16,934 nt of DNA, from assembly GCA_012841735.1 (NCBI GenBank), contig DUUE01000019.1:1-16934 (forward strand). Direction: 5' to 3'. The stretch is from Bacillota bacterium. Its GTDB lineage: Bacteria; Bacillota; Dethiobacteria; Dethiobacterales; Dethiobacteraceae. A program made the position numbers and the translations under genes. Shown one piece after another: positions 1-7,004 of the stretch. Position 1 is the stretch's first letter; every line of letters begins with the position of its first letter. A model generated the notes under the pieces. The model had not been told where the DNA came from. It ran no database searches and saw only the letters and a list, made by a program, of their open reading frames with translations.

Positions 1-781
1 AATTAAAAAAAATGACAGCATCAAGCCCGTTGACTGTTGTCAGCGGCCGCCCGTCCTTCCCGATAATTACGGTGGGCCGGACGAATTCATCCGTTTCATC
101 ATGTTCGTAAGCATTGTCCAGGGCATGCAGGGAAGTGGCTGCCATTTCCCCCTCCCCGTAAACCATGGCCCGGTAGCCAAGTTCCACCCGTTCCCAGCGT
201 TTGTCCCTGTCCATGGTATAGTAGCGGCCGGCTACAGTGGCTACCGCACCCACCCCCAGCTCACGGGTTTTATCTTCCAGCGCCGTCAGATAAGTACGGG
301 CACTCACCGGTCCCACGTCGCGTCCGTCCAGGACGGCATGAATAAAAACCTTTTCCAGCCGGTATTTTTTTGCCATTTCCAGCAGGGCAAAAAGGTGTTC
401 TATATGGCTGTGGACTCCACCGTCCGACAGCAGCCCCAAAAGGTGGAGGGCGGAATTTGTCTGTTTTACATGCTCCATGGCCGCCCGTAAAGTTTCATTG
501 GCAAAAAAAGTGCCTTCCCGGATGGCCTTGGAAATGCGCGTCAAATCCTGGTAAACAATCCTGCCCGCTCCCAGGTTTAAATGCCCGACTTCGGAATTGC
601 CCATCTGCCCTTCCGGCAGGCCGACAGCCTCGCCGCTGGCCTTAATCCGGGCCATGGGGTATGCGGCCAGCAAATGCCGGTAATAAGGGGTGCGGGCCTG
701 ATAGATGGCGTTCCCCTTCCTTTTGCGGCTGAGGCCAAAGCCATCCAGGACAATGAGGGCAAGAGGCTTGGGCCTCTTCAT
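1..781 (-). CDS. gpmI: 2,3-bisphosphoglycerate-independent phosphoglycerate mutase (3' part cut off by window edge)
   Basis: This enzyme interconverts 3- and 2-phosphoglycerate in glycolysis through a metal-bound phosphoserine. I translated the frame by hand from the ATG at 781: it stays open for 260 codons to the window edge, about half of the usual ~510 residues. Visible family motifs are VLDGFG with metal ligand Asp13, GNSEVGH with the nucleophile Ser63, GGVHSH (His124 and His126), DGRD (152-155) and GRYYTMDRDKRW (185-196). The missing half should carry the remaining phosphatase-type metal ligands. Its ATG overlaps the tpiA stop in an ATGA (781-778), which suggests translational coupling, and only a weak GGTGGT precedes it. 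It is the fourth gene of gap-pgk-tpiA-gpmI. An enolase gene often follows in Bacillota but would lie outside the window. Identity is very secure. Confidence 0.96.
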   Translation of the reverse strand, partial: MKRPKPLALIVLDGFGLSRKRKGNAIYQARTPYYRHLLAAYPMARIKASGEAVGLPEGQMGNSEVGHLNLGAGRIVYQDLTRISKAIREGTFFANETLRAAMEHVKQTNSALHLLGLLSDGGVHSHIEHLFALLEMAKKYRLEKVFIHAVLDGRDVGPVSARTYLTALEDKTRELGVGAVATVAGRYYTMDRDKRWERVELGYRAMVYGEGEMAATSLHALDNAYEHDETDEFVRPTVIIGKDGRPLTTVNGLDAVIFFN

Positions 782-1545
782 ACTACCACCGCTTTCTGGG
801 CGCTGTTTACCAGACGGGCAAAACTGTCGGCATCAAGGCTGGCTCCGCCCACCAGGGCACCGTCAATTTCCGTCTCGCGCAGAAAATCCTGTATGTTCTC
901 CGCGTTCACACTGCCGCCGTAAAGTATGCGGACATCGCGGGCAACTTTCAGACTGAACATTTCGCCGATTGTGGTACGGATCCTTTCGCCAGCCGCACCT
1001 GCGTCACTGCCGGTGGCGGCCAGACCGCTGCCAATGGCCCAGACAGGCTCATACGCAATGACTGTCCTGCGCACACGGGAAGGGTCCAGGCCGCTTAAAG
1101 CGGTGCTTACCTGTTCCGCAATCACATCCATCGCCTTGTTTGCCTGGCGCTGCTGCAGTGTTTCACCCACGCACAGAATGGGCACCAGGTCAAACTGAAA
1201 AGCTGCCTTCACTTTCCGGGAAATCAACTGGTCCGTTTCCGCAAAATGCTCCCGCCGTTCAGAATGGCCGATAATCACATAGTCCACACCCAAGTCTTTC
1301 AGCATGGGCGGAGAGACTTCTCCGGTAAAAGCTCCTGCCGTTTCCCAGAACATATTCTGTGCTCCCAGCCGGATTCCATGTTTCCTGCAGAGTTCTCCCA
1401 CAGCGGCAAGATGGACAAAGGCGGGGCAGATCACAGTTTCTATGTCCCCCGCGGCTGCCAGCATGGCAAACCGGTGCACAAATTCCGCCGCTTCGTTTAC
1501 AGTTTTATGCATTTTCCAGTTGGCTGCAATCAGTGGAATGCGCAT
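778..1545 (-). CDS. tpiA: Triosephosphate isomerase
   Basis: The enzyme interconverts dihydroxyacetone phosphate and glyceraldehyde 3-phosphate in the cytoplasm. The product is a full-length 255-residue TIM barrel. Substrate residues Asn9 and Lys11 lie in ANWKMH, the electrophilic His94 in IIGHSERR, the catalytic base Glu166 in AYEPVWAIGSG, and the phosphate-binding GGSV is at 210-213. Mobile loop 6 reads PVWAIGSGLAAT instead of the common PVWAIGTGKTAT, a tolerable variation. The ATG at 1545 has an excellent AGGAGG (1551-1556) five bases upstream, which overlaps the pgk stop codon TAG (1555-1557). The gene is thus nearly fused to pgk and overlaps gpmI by four bases downstream. It is the third gene of the glycolytic operon. 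Confidence 0.98.
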   Translation of the reverse strand: MRIPLIAANWKMHKTVNEAAEFVHRFAMLAAAGDIETVICPAFVHLAAVGELCRKHGIRLGAQNMFWETAGAFTGEVSPPMLKDLGVDYVIIGHSERREHFAETDQLISRKVKAAFQFDLVPILCVGETLQQRQANKAMDVIAEQVSTALSGLDPSRVRRTVIAYEPVWAIGSGLAATGSDAGAAGERIRTTIGEMFSLKVARDVRILYGGSVNAENIQDFLRETEIDGALVGGASLDADSFARLVNSAQKAVVV

Positions 1546-1554
1546 ATCTACCTC

Positions 1555-2739
1555 CTACAGGTCCTGTATAACCGCAATGCCGGGCAGTTCTTTCCCTTCC
1601 CAGAATTCCAGCGTGGCACCGCCGCCGGTGGAAAGATGGGAAATATTATTTGCAACTCCTGCCTTCTCCACTGCAGCCACCACGTCACCGCCGCCGATAA
1701 TGGAAAAAGCGGCGGATGCGGCCACAGCCTGTGCTACGGCAATTGTCCCGCGGGCAAAAGCGTCCGTTTCAAAGACACCCAGCGGCCCGTTCCAGATGAC
1801 AGTCCCCGCCCCGCGGATGTAAGCGGCAAAAAGTTTCCTCGTTTCTTCCCCGATATCGACCACCATCATGTCGGCCGGCACCGCGTCAACATTGACATTG
1901 CAGGCGCCTGCCGCCTCATGCAGACCGAAAGCCACGGTAACATCCACCGGCAAACAAAGCCTGACGCCGTGTTTCTCCGCAGCCTTCATCACAGCGGCGG
2001 CCTGCTGCAGTTGCTCTTTTTCCACCAGTGACTTGCCCAGCTGATAGGATTTGGCGGCCAGAAAAGTATTGGCCATGCCTCCTCCCAGCAGGATGGTATC
2101 GGCCAGCCGCAGGAAATTGGTCAGCACGCCGATTTTATCTGCCGTTTTACTGCCGCCCACAATGGCGACAACAGGTTTTTGCGGATTATGTAGGGTTCTG
2201 CTTAAATTATTTATTTCCTTCTCCATTAAAAAACCGGCTACTGCCGGAAGATATGCGGCAATGCCAACATTGGACGCATGGGCACGGTGCGCCGTACCGA
2301 AGGCATCGGAGACGAAAAGGTCAGCCAGGGCTGCATATTCTTTGGCCAACTCAGGGTCATTCTTTGTTTCACCGGGATGGAAGCGTACATTTTCCAGCAG
2401 GAGGACCCGGCCGGGCTGCAGCTCCTGTGCAGCCTGTGTCACTTCAGGCCCCGTCACCGCACGGACATAAATCACTTTTTGGCCAAGCAGCTGTTCCAGG
2501 CGTTCAGCCACAGCCCGCAGCCGCAGGTTTTCCTGCACCTGTCCTTTGGGGCGTCCCAGGTGGCTGGCCAGGATGACGGCGGCTCCATGCTGCAGCAGGT
2601 AGCTGATTGTCGGCAGCGCGGCACGGATTTTCGTATCATCGCTGATACTGCCGTCCTGCGCCCGGGGAACATTGAAATCAACACGGGTAAAAACGCGTTT
2701 ACCCCTTAGTTCAATATCTTTTATTGTTTTTTTGGGCAC
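1555..2739 (-). CDS. pgk: Phosphoglycerate kinase
   Basis: The enzyme transfers the acyl phosphate of 1,3-bisphosphoglycerate to ADP, giving the first ATP of lower glycolysis. The 394-residue product has the normal length and both lobes. N-lobe substrate motifs are RVDFNVP (19-25), HLGRPKG (60-66), ENVRFHPGE (116-124) and DAFGTAHRAHAS (145-156). Nucleotide-lobe motifs are VGGSKTADKIGVL (194-206), LLGGGMANTF (217-226), WNGPLGVFE (316-324), IIGGGD (347-352) and STGGGATLE (370-378). The start is a GTG at 2739, chosen because a strong GGAGGT (2745-2750) sits at the right distance and the protein begins in the usual way. A hairpin with no U tract (2764-2784) lies in the 55-base gap after gap, so read-through is expected. 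Confidence 0.98.
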   Translation of the reverse strand: MPKKTIKDIELRGKRVFTRVDFNVPRAQDGSISDDTKIRAALPTISYLLQHGAAVILASHLGRPKGQVQENLRLRAVAERLEQLLGQKVIYVRAVTGPEVTQAAQELQPGRVLLLENVRFHPGETKNDPELAKEYAALADLFVSDAFGTAHRAHASNVGIAAYLPAVAGFLMEKEINNLSRTLHNPQKPVVAIVGGSKTADKIGVLTNFLRLADTILLGGGMANTFLAAKSYQLGKSLVEKEQLQQAAAVMKAAEKHGVRLCLPVDVTVAFGLHEAAGACNVNVDAVPADMMVVDIGEETRKLFAAYIRGAGTVIWNGPLGVFETDAFARGTIAVAQAVAASAAFSIIGGGDVVAAVEKAGVANNISHLSTGGGATLEFWEGKELPGIAVIQDL

Positions 2740-2763
2740 GGGGATACCTCCACATCAGGATGG

Positions 2764-2784
2764 CCGCCCGCCGGATGCGGGCGG
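2764..2784 (-). promoter_or_regulatory. Intercistronic GC-rich hairpin between gap and pgk
   Basis: CCGCCCGC (2764-2771) and GCGGGCGG (2777-2784) are perfect 8-base arms around a five-base loop. The hairpin sits between the gap stop (2795) and the pgk ribosome binding site. On the transcribed strand no T run follows it, so it does not look like an intrinsic terminator. A plausible role is mRNA processing or 3'-end stabilisation that lets gap mRNA outlast the distal genes, but that is inference. Confidence 0.6.
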
Positions 2785-2794
2785 TACGGTTTAA

Positions 2795-3799
2795 TTAAAG
2801 CTGTCTGCCAATATAGACTGCCAGGTCAATAACACGGCAGGCATAACCCCACTCATTGTCATACCAGGCCACCACTTTCACCATGTTGTCCTGAACCACC
2901 ATGGTGGAAAGGGCGTCGACGACCGTGGAACGGGATTCACCGCGGTAATCTACGGAAACAAGCGGTTCATAGGAGATACCCAGGATCCCTGCCATGGGGC
3001 CTTCCGCCGCCCGCCGGAAAGCGTCGTTGACTTCTTCGGCCGTCGTCTTTTTCGCCACTTCAGCCGTCAGATCTACCAGGGAAACGGTGGGAGTCGGTAC
3101 ACGCACGGCAAAGCCGTCAATTTTGCCTGCAATCTCCGGCAGTACTTTCGCTACTGCCCGGGCGGCGCCTGTGGTGGTGGGAATTATGGAGAGTCCGGCA
3201 GCCCGGGCACGTCGCAGGTCATTATGGGACACGTCCAGAATCCTTTGATCGTTAGTATACGCATGGATGGTTGTCATTAATCCTTTAACGAAGCCAAATT
3301 CCCGGTCCAGAACCTTGCAGACCGGGGCCAGGCAGTTGGTCGTGCAGGATGCATTGGAAATAATATGGTGCTTGGCCGGGTCATAATTCTCTTCATTGAC
3401 ACCCAGTACCACGGTAATATCTTCGCCTTTAGCCGGAGCGGTAATAATGACTTTTTCCACGCTGCCGCCCAGGTGCTTGCCTGCCTCTTCCGCTTGACGA
3501 AAGGCACCGGTTGCTTCAATGACAACCTGGACGCCATAATCGCTCCAGTTCAGTCTGGCCGGATCCCTGTCCGCCAGGATTTTTACTTCTTTGTCGTCCA
3601 CATAAAGGACACCGTCACCGGCTTCCACCCGGTAAGGTGTCCGGCCATATAATGAATCGTACTGCAGTAAGTGAGCCAGCATCCTGGGGTCCCGGGTACT
3701 GTTAATTGCCACCAGTTCGACTTCCGGGTTTTCGTGCGCCAGGCGGACACATGCTTTACCGATCCGGCCGAAACCGTTAATGCCGATTTTTACTGTCAT
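2795..3799 (-). CDS. gap: Glyceraldehyde-3-phosphate dehydrogenase
   Basis: This enzyme oxidatively phosphorylates glyceraldehyde 3-phosphate to 1,3-bisphosphoglycerate. The 334-residue product has the Rossmann motif GINGFGRIG (6-14), catalytic Cys152 in SNASCTTNC, His179 in HAYTNDQ, and YDNEWGY near the C terminus. The frame can be extended upstream to 3886, but the ATG at 3799 has a strong GGGAGGT (3806-3812) and starts exactly at the conserved MTVKIGINGFGRIG. The residue that is usually an Asp binding the NAD ribose is Ser34 (AINSTRDP), and the usual Leu-Pro of the cofactor pocket is Val190-Ser191 (LDVSHND). Both resemble NADP-tolerant enzymes, so cofactor choice is uncertain. It is the first gene of its operon, behind the whiA terminator, and no cggR gene precedes it. 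Confidence 0.98.
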   Translation of the reverse strand: MTVKIGINGFGRIGKACVRLAHENPEVELVAINSTRDPRMLAHLLQYDSLYGRTPYRVEAGDGVLYVDDKEVKILADRDPARLNWSDYGVQVVIEATGAFRQAEEAGKHLGGSVEKVIITAPAKGEDITVVLGVNEENYDPAKHHIISNASCTTNCLAPVCKVLDREFGFVKGLMTTIHAYTNDQRILDVSHNDLRRARAAGLSIIPTTTGAARAVAKVLPEIAGKIDGFAVRVPTPTVSLVDLTAEVAKKTTAEEVNDAFRRAAEGPMAGILGISYEPLVSVDYRGESRSTVVDALSTMVVQDNMVKVVAWYDNEWGYACRVIDLAVYIGRQL

Positions 3800-3902
3800 T
3801 ATTTTACCTCCCGGTTGTAAGTAATAAAGAAACCAAGCTTCTGCAGGCCAGAAAAAGCACAAACTTACTTTTCTACAAAGGGTCATAAAATCCTGCTAAA
3901 TG

Positions 3903-3933
3903 TTGTACCATATTTATTAAATTGTATACCATA
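3903..3933 (-). promoter_or_regulatory. Candidate gap promoter with imperfect direct repeats
   Basis: On the transcribed strand, TATGGTATACAA and TATGGTACAA recur about 20 bases apart (plus-strand positions 3922-3933 and 3903-3912), roughly two helical turns. The upstream copy includes TGGTATACA (3923-3931), which resembles an extended -10 element (TGnTATAAT); no good -35 is visible at 17-18 bases. Because the whiA terminator lies just upstream, a promoter must be in this interval. It would leave an untranslated leader of about 115 bases before gap. The repeats could be an operator or simply two -10-like elements. Confidence 0.4.
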
Positions 3934-3951
3934 ATGACACGAAAAATGAAT

Positions 3952-3971
3952 AAAAAAAGCGCCTCAGGCGC
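3952..3971 (-). terminator. Intrinsic terminator after whiA
   Basis: On the minus strand the stem GCGCC-TGA-GGCGC (3971-3959) is followed directly by seven T residues (3958-3952) and then ATTC. It begins a few bases after the whiA stop codon. It separates the rapZ-glmR-whiA transcript from the glycolytic operon. Confidence 0.85.
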
Positions 3972-3974
3972 CGA

Positions 3975-4925
3975 TTAATTTTTTGCCTCTCTGTTTTCCG
4001 CCATCAGCGTCCCACTTAATTTCTCCAGTCTCCGCATCCTGTGATTGACGCCGGATTTTCCCAGCGGCGGGTCCAGCATCTCGCCCAGTTCCTGCAAGCT
4101 TGCTTCCGGGTGCAGGAGCCGCAAACGGGCCAGCTCCCGCAACGAAGGAGGCAGAGTTTCCAGGCCGATCTGCCTTTCAATCAGCCGAATGGCTTCAATC
4201 TGACGAACTGCCGCCGCCACAGTTTTACTCACATTGGCGGTTTCAAAATTAACCAGGCGGTTGACACGGTTGCGCATATCTTTTAAGATGCGGACATTTT
4301 CAAAAGTCAACAGGGCACTGTGGGCACCGATGACATTCAGAAATTCCACAATCTGTTCACTGTCCTTCAGGTAAAGCAGGTAGCCGTTTTTCCTTCTGGT
4401 GATTTTTACCGTGATATTAAATGTCGCAAGCAAATCCGCCAGATCTTCCGCATGCTGCCGGTAATCGGTATAGATTTCCAGATGGTAAGAATGTTCCGGA
4501 TTTGATACTGAACCTGCAGCCAGGAATGCCCCGCGCAAATATGCGCGCCGGCAGCATTTATTCTCCCGGATAGCCGGCGGCAAACCGGGCACCGGCAGGC
4601 CGTCCCGCATCAGTCCCAATACGGACAAAACTTCCCGTACACGGTTTGCTTCAGAAATACGTATCAGATAAACATTATTTTTACGCAACCTGATTTTCCG
4701 GCGCACCAGCAGTTCTGAATTTAAATGAAATAACTGCTTAAAGAGGGAAAAAATACGCCTGGCACTGGCCGCGTTGGATGTAACCACATTTAAGGTAAGA
4801 CGCTTCCCCGAGATCTGGATACTGCCTCTTAGACGGATAAAAGCGGCCAACTCTGCAGCCTGGCAGCAGGAAGCGCCGAAAGGGCGGCGTGTCAGCTCAT
4901 TTTTTGCCTGCAGGGCAAAAGTCAT
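3975..4925 (-). CDS. whiA: DNA-binding protein WhiA
   Basis: WhiA is a conserved Gram-positive protein. In streptomycetes it is a sporulation transcription factor; in Bacillus it affects cell division and chromosome segregation. From the ATG at 4925 the product is 316 residues, the usual length. Residues ~20-200 form the degenerate LAGLIDADG homing-endonuclease-like domain (for example YLRGAFLAAGS, 129-139). Residues ~220-310 form the C-terminal helix-turn-helix domain, with ASLQELGEML then GKSGVNHRMRRLEKL (275-303). A GTG at 4934 would add three residues but overlaps the ribosome binding site; GAGGTGA (4931-4937) is ideally spaced for the ATG. The gene is 48 bases after glmR, and its own terminator follows the stop. 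No endonuclease activity is expected of this family. Confidence 0.95.
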   Translation of the reverse strand: MTFALQAKNELTRRPFGASCCQAAELAAFIRLRGSIQISGKRLTLNVVTSNAASARRIFSLFKQLFHLNSELLVRRKIRLRKNNVYLIRISEANRVREVLSVLGLMRDGLPVPGLPPAIRENKCCRRAYLRGAFLAAGSVSNPEHSYHLEIYTDYRQHAEDLADLLATFNITVKITRRKNGYLLYLKDSEQIVEFLNVIGAHSALLTFENVRILKDMRNRVNRLVNFETANVSKTVAAAVRQIEAIRLIERQIGLETLPPSLRELARLRLLHPEASLQELGEMLDPPLGKSGVNHRMRRLEKLSGTLMAENREAKN

Positions 4926-4973
4926 ATGGCTCACCTCGACTTACGGAAATAAACTGCGCTCCGCCCGCAAGAA

Positions 4974-6062
4974 CTAGTCGTTCTTTTCCCCGCGGGAAAG
5001 CACATCTGCCAGAATGACACGTGCCAGTTTTTCCGGATCGTGCCGCACCAGTTCCTCCTGTGACAGCACATCCGCCGCAACAACCTGCACCCCCATTTTC
5101 TGCAGGCGGTTAAAATCCGGTCTGACGGGCACAGCACCTTCCGCCGCATATTTCTCCAGCAAAGCCCGGGGAATATTTAAGTTTGTGTTCAAAAGGACTG
5201 TATCAAAAACAGCTTCCCCGATATGGTCATAAAGCGCGGCAAGGTGGTCCGCTGCGGTAAAACCGTCAGTCTCGCCCTGCTGTGTCATGACGTTGCATAT
5301 GTAAACTTTCCGGGCTTTTGTTTCGCGCAATGCTTCCGCCACCCCGGGAACGAGCAGATTGGCGAGAATGCTGGTAAAAAGGCTTCCCGGCCCCACAAAT
5401 ACTGCCTCGGCTTCCAGTATCGCCCTGCGTGCAGCCGGGTAAATGGTTGCGCCGGCCGGGTCAAGATGAAGCCTGCGAATTGTCCCGCCTGCTTTGGGAA
5501 TACTGCTTTCTCCGCGGATAACACGCCCGTCTGTCAGTTCGGCCACCAGGGTCAGTTTATCCAGCGTTACCGGCAGGACTTCCCCCCGTACTGCCAGGAC
5601 ACGACTGGCGGCCAGAATGGCTTCCTCAAAGCCGAATTCTTCGGTCAGGGCAGCCAGAAAAAGGTTGCCCAGACTGTGGCCTTCCAGCCCTTCGCCGGCA
5701 GTAAACCTGTGTTGAAATACTTTTTCCAGCAGCGGCTCCGTATTGGCAAGGGCAACCAGGCAGTTGCGGATATCACCGGGAGGCAGCATATCCAGATTTT
5801 CCCGCAGCCGGCCGGAACTGCCGCCGTCATCCGCCACATTGACAATTGCCGCCAAATTGGCTGTGTATTTTTTCAATCCCCTCAGCAGCGTTGACAGTCC
5901 TGTCCCTCCGCCCAGCGCCGTGAGCACGAGGCCGTTTTCCCGGCCGCCCCGGTAGCCGTTATCCTTCCACCAGAAATTTCTCTGCTTATGCTGTTTGACA
6001 ACAGGCTGCTGAAAATGGTCCCGGTTCCGCCGTAAACCGTCAGAAAACCGACTGGTCTGCAT
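4974..6062 (-). CDS. glmR: Gluconeogenesis/UDP-GlcNAc control factor GlmR (YvcK family)
   Basis: YvcK/GlmR proteins resemble CofD-type transferases. In Bacillus the protein binds UDP-GlcNAc and stimulates GlmS, directing carbon to cell-wall precursors; it is needed on gluconeogenic carbon sources. Family motifs are GGGTGLSTLLRGL (51-63), NVADDGGSSGRLR (75-87), PPGDIRN (94-100), VFVGPGSLFTSI (221-232) and CNVMTQQGETDGF (256-268). The ATG at 6062 has AAGGAG (6073-6078) ten bases upstream. That start gives a 45-residue hydrophilic, Arg/Lys/Gln-rich segment before the Rossmann core. The only later in-frame start near the core is a GTG at codon 46, which lacks a ribosome binding site. Neighbours rapZ and whiA are the classical partners. 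Identity is secure; the N terminus is less so. Confidence 0.93.
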   Translation of the reverse strand: MQTSRFSDGLRRNRDHFQQPVVKQHKQRNFWWKDNGYRGGRENGLVLTALGGGTGLSTLLRGLKKYTANLAAIVNVADDGGSSGRLRENLDMLPPGDIRNCLVALANTEPLLEKVFQHRFTAGEGLEGHSLGNLFLAALTEEFGFEEAILAASRVLAVRGEVLPVTLDKLTLVAELTDGRVIRGESSIPKAGGTIRRLHLDPAGATIYPAARRAILEAEAVFVGPGSLFTSILANLLVPGVAEALRETKARKVYICNVMTQQGETDGFTAADHLAALYDHIGEAVFDTVLLNTNLNIPRALLEKYAAEGAVPVRPDFNRLQKMGVQVVAADVLSQEELVRHDPEKLARVILADVLSRGEKND

Positions 6063-6089
6063 AAACTTGCTGCTCCTTTTAACTTAAAT

Positions 6090-6962
6090 TTACTTGTCGA
6101 TATCCCGGTATTCCTTGAACACCTGATAATTTTTTGCCCGCAGGATTTTTTCCAATTCATTGACAATGGCTACGGAACGATGTTTTCCTCCTGTACAGCC
6201 GATGGCTATGACCAGCTGCGGTTTGCCTTCCTTGATGTAGCACGGTATCAGAAAAGTAACCAGATCCGTCAGTTTGTTAAAAAACTGATAAGTCAGGCTC
6301 CATTTCCAGACATATCGCTTTACCTCTTCGTCATTGCCGGTTTGTGAGCGCAGGCTGTCAACATAGTGGGGGTTGGGCAGAAAACGGACGTCAAAAACCA
6401 GGTCCGCATCCAGCGGAATCCCGTGCTTAAAACCGAAAGCCACTAACGTAATCAGTATATTCTCCTGTTTGCTGTCCGGTGCATAGAGATTGCCGATCTC
6501 CTCCTTCAGTTCCTTGGGTGTCTTCAGAGAAGTATCAATCAGCTTGTCCGCCTGTGCACGGATGGCGGCCAGGATTTTCCTTTCTTCCTTAATGCCTTCC
6601 ATGATACTGCCGCGTGTTGCCAGGGGGTGACGCCGCCTGGTTTCCTTAAAGCGGCGGATCAGGACTTCATCGGCGGCTTCCAGGAAAAGAATTTCATAGG
6701 TAATCCCCATGGCCTGCAGTATTTCCAACGCCTCCTGCAGGCTGGCAAAAAAATCGCCGCCGCGTATGTCTGAAACAAGGGCAATGCGGTTTATTTTTCC
6801 CCCCGACTGGCCGGCCAGCTCCGCAAATTTTGGTATCAGCATGGGCGGCAGGTTGTCCATGCAAAAAAAACCCAGGTCCTCAAAGCTGTTCAGTGCCTGG
6901 CTTTTACCCGCCCCGGAGAGCCCGGTGATAATCACAAAACGGATACCGTCCACCCTTTTCAC
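6090..6962 (-). CDS. rapZ: RNase adapter protein RapZ (YvcJ family nucleotide-binding protein)
   Basis: In enterobacteria RapZ guides RNase E to the GlmZ sRNA and so controls GlmS and amino-sugar synthesis. Gram-positive homologues (YvcJ) hydrolyse nucleotides and have a less defined role. The 290-residue product has the P-loop GLSGAGKS (14-21), the downstream MDNLPP (35-40), FKETRRRHPL (105-113) and the C-terminal core motif GCTGGKHRSV (255-264). The frame opens at a GTG (6962) with no clear ribosome binding site. A second in-frame GTG at 6953, three codons later, has GGGGTGA five bases upstream and would give 287 residues beginning close to the usual RFVIITG; either may be used. It sits 42 bases after the PHP gene and 27 bases before glmR. 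Confidence 0.95.
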   Translation of the reverse strand: MKRVDGIRFVIITGLSGAGKSQALNSFEDLGFFCMDNLPPMLIPKFAELAGQSGGKINRIALVSDIRGGDFFASLQEALEILQAMGITYEILFLEAADEVLIRRFKETRRRHPLATRGSIMEGIKEERKILAAIRAQADKLIDTSLKTPKELKEEIGNLYAPDSKQENILITLVAFGFKHGIPLDADLVFDVRFLPNPHYVDSLRSQTGNDEEVKRYVWKWSLTYQFFNKLTDLVTFLIPCYIKEGKPQLVIAIGCTGGKHRSVAIVNELEKILRAKNYQVFKEYRDIDK

Positions 6963-7004
6963 CCCGTTAACCCGTTTCCCAGTATAGTTCCGCTTCCGGC
7001 CGCA

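Noticed and set aside
1..60. A-rich window edge as a terminator or intergenic region
   Set aside because: Hand translation shows the gpmI frame continues to the edge; the A run encodes Phe codons on the minus strand.
1246..2031. Long plus-strand open frame (261 codons) opposite tpiA and pgk
   Set aside because: It lies antisense to two unmistakable genes, matches no family I know, and reflects codon bias on the coding strand.
3800..3886. 29-codon upstream extension of gap
   Set aside because: The ATG at 3799 has a strong ribosome binding site and the conserved GAPDH N terminus starts there; the extension is leader sequence.
3975..4925. Homing endonuclease (mobile element) reading of whiA
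   Set aside because: The LAGLIDADG-like domain in WhiA is degenerate, fused to a helix-turn-helix domain, and fixed in this conserved gene cluster.
4926..4934. GTG start for whiA three codons upstream
   Set aside because: The GTG lies within the ribosome binding site that serves the ATG at 4925.
4984..4998. Hairpin TTTCCC-GCG-GGGAAA near the 3' end of glmR
   Set aside because: Only six base pairs, inside the coding sequence, with no T run; whiA follows closely, so termination here is unlikely.
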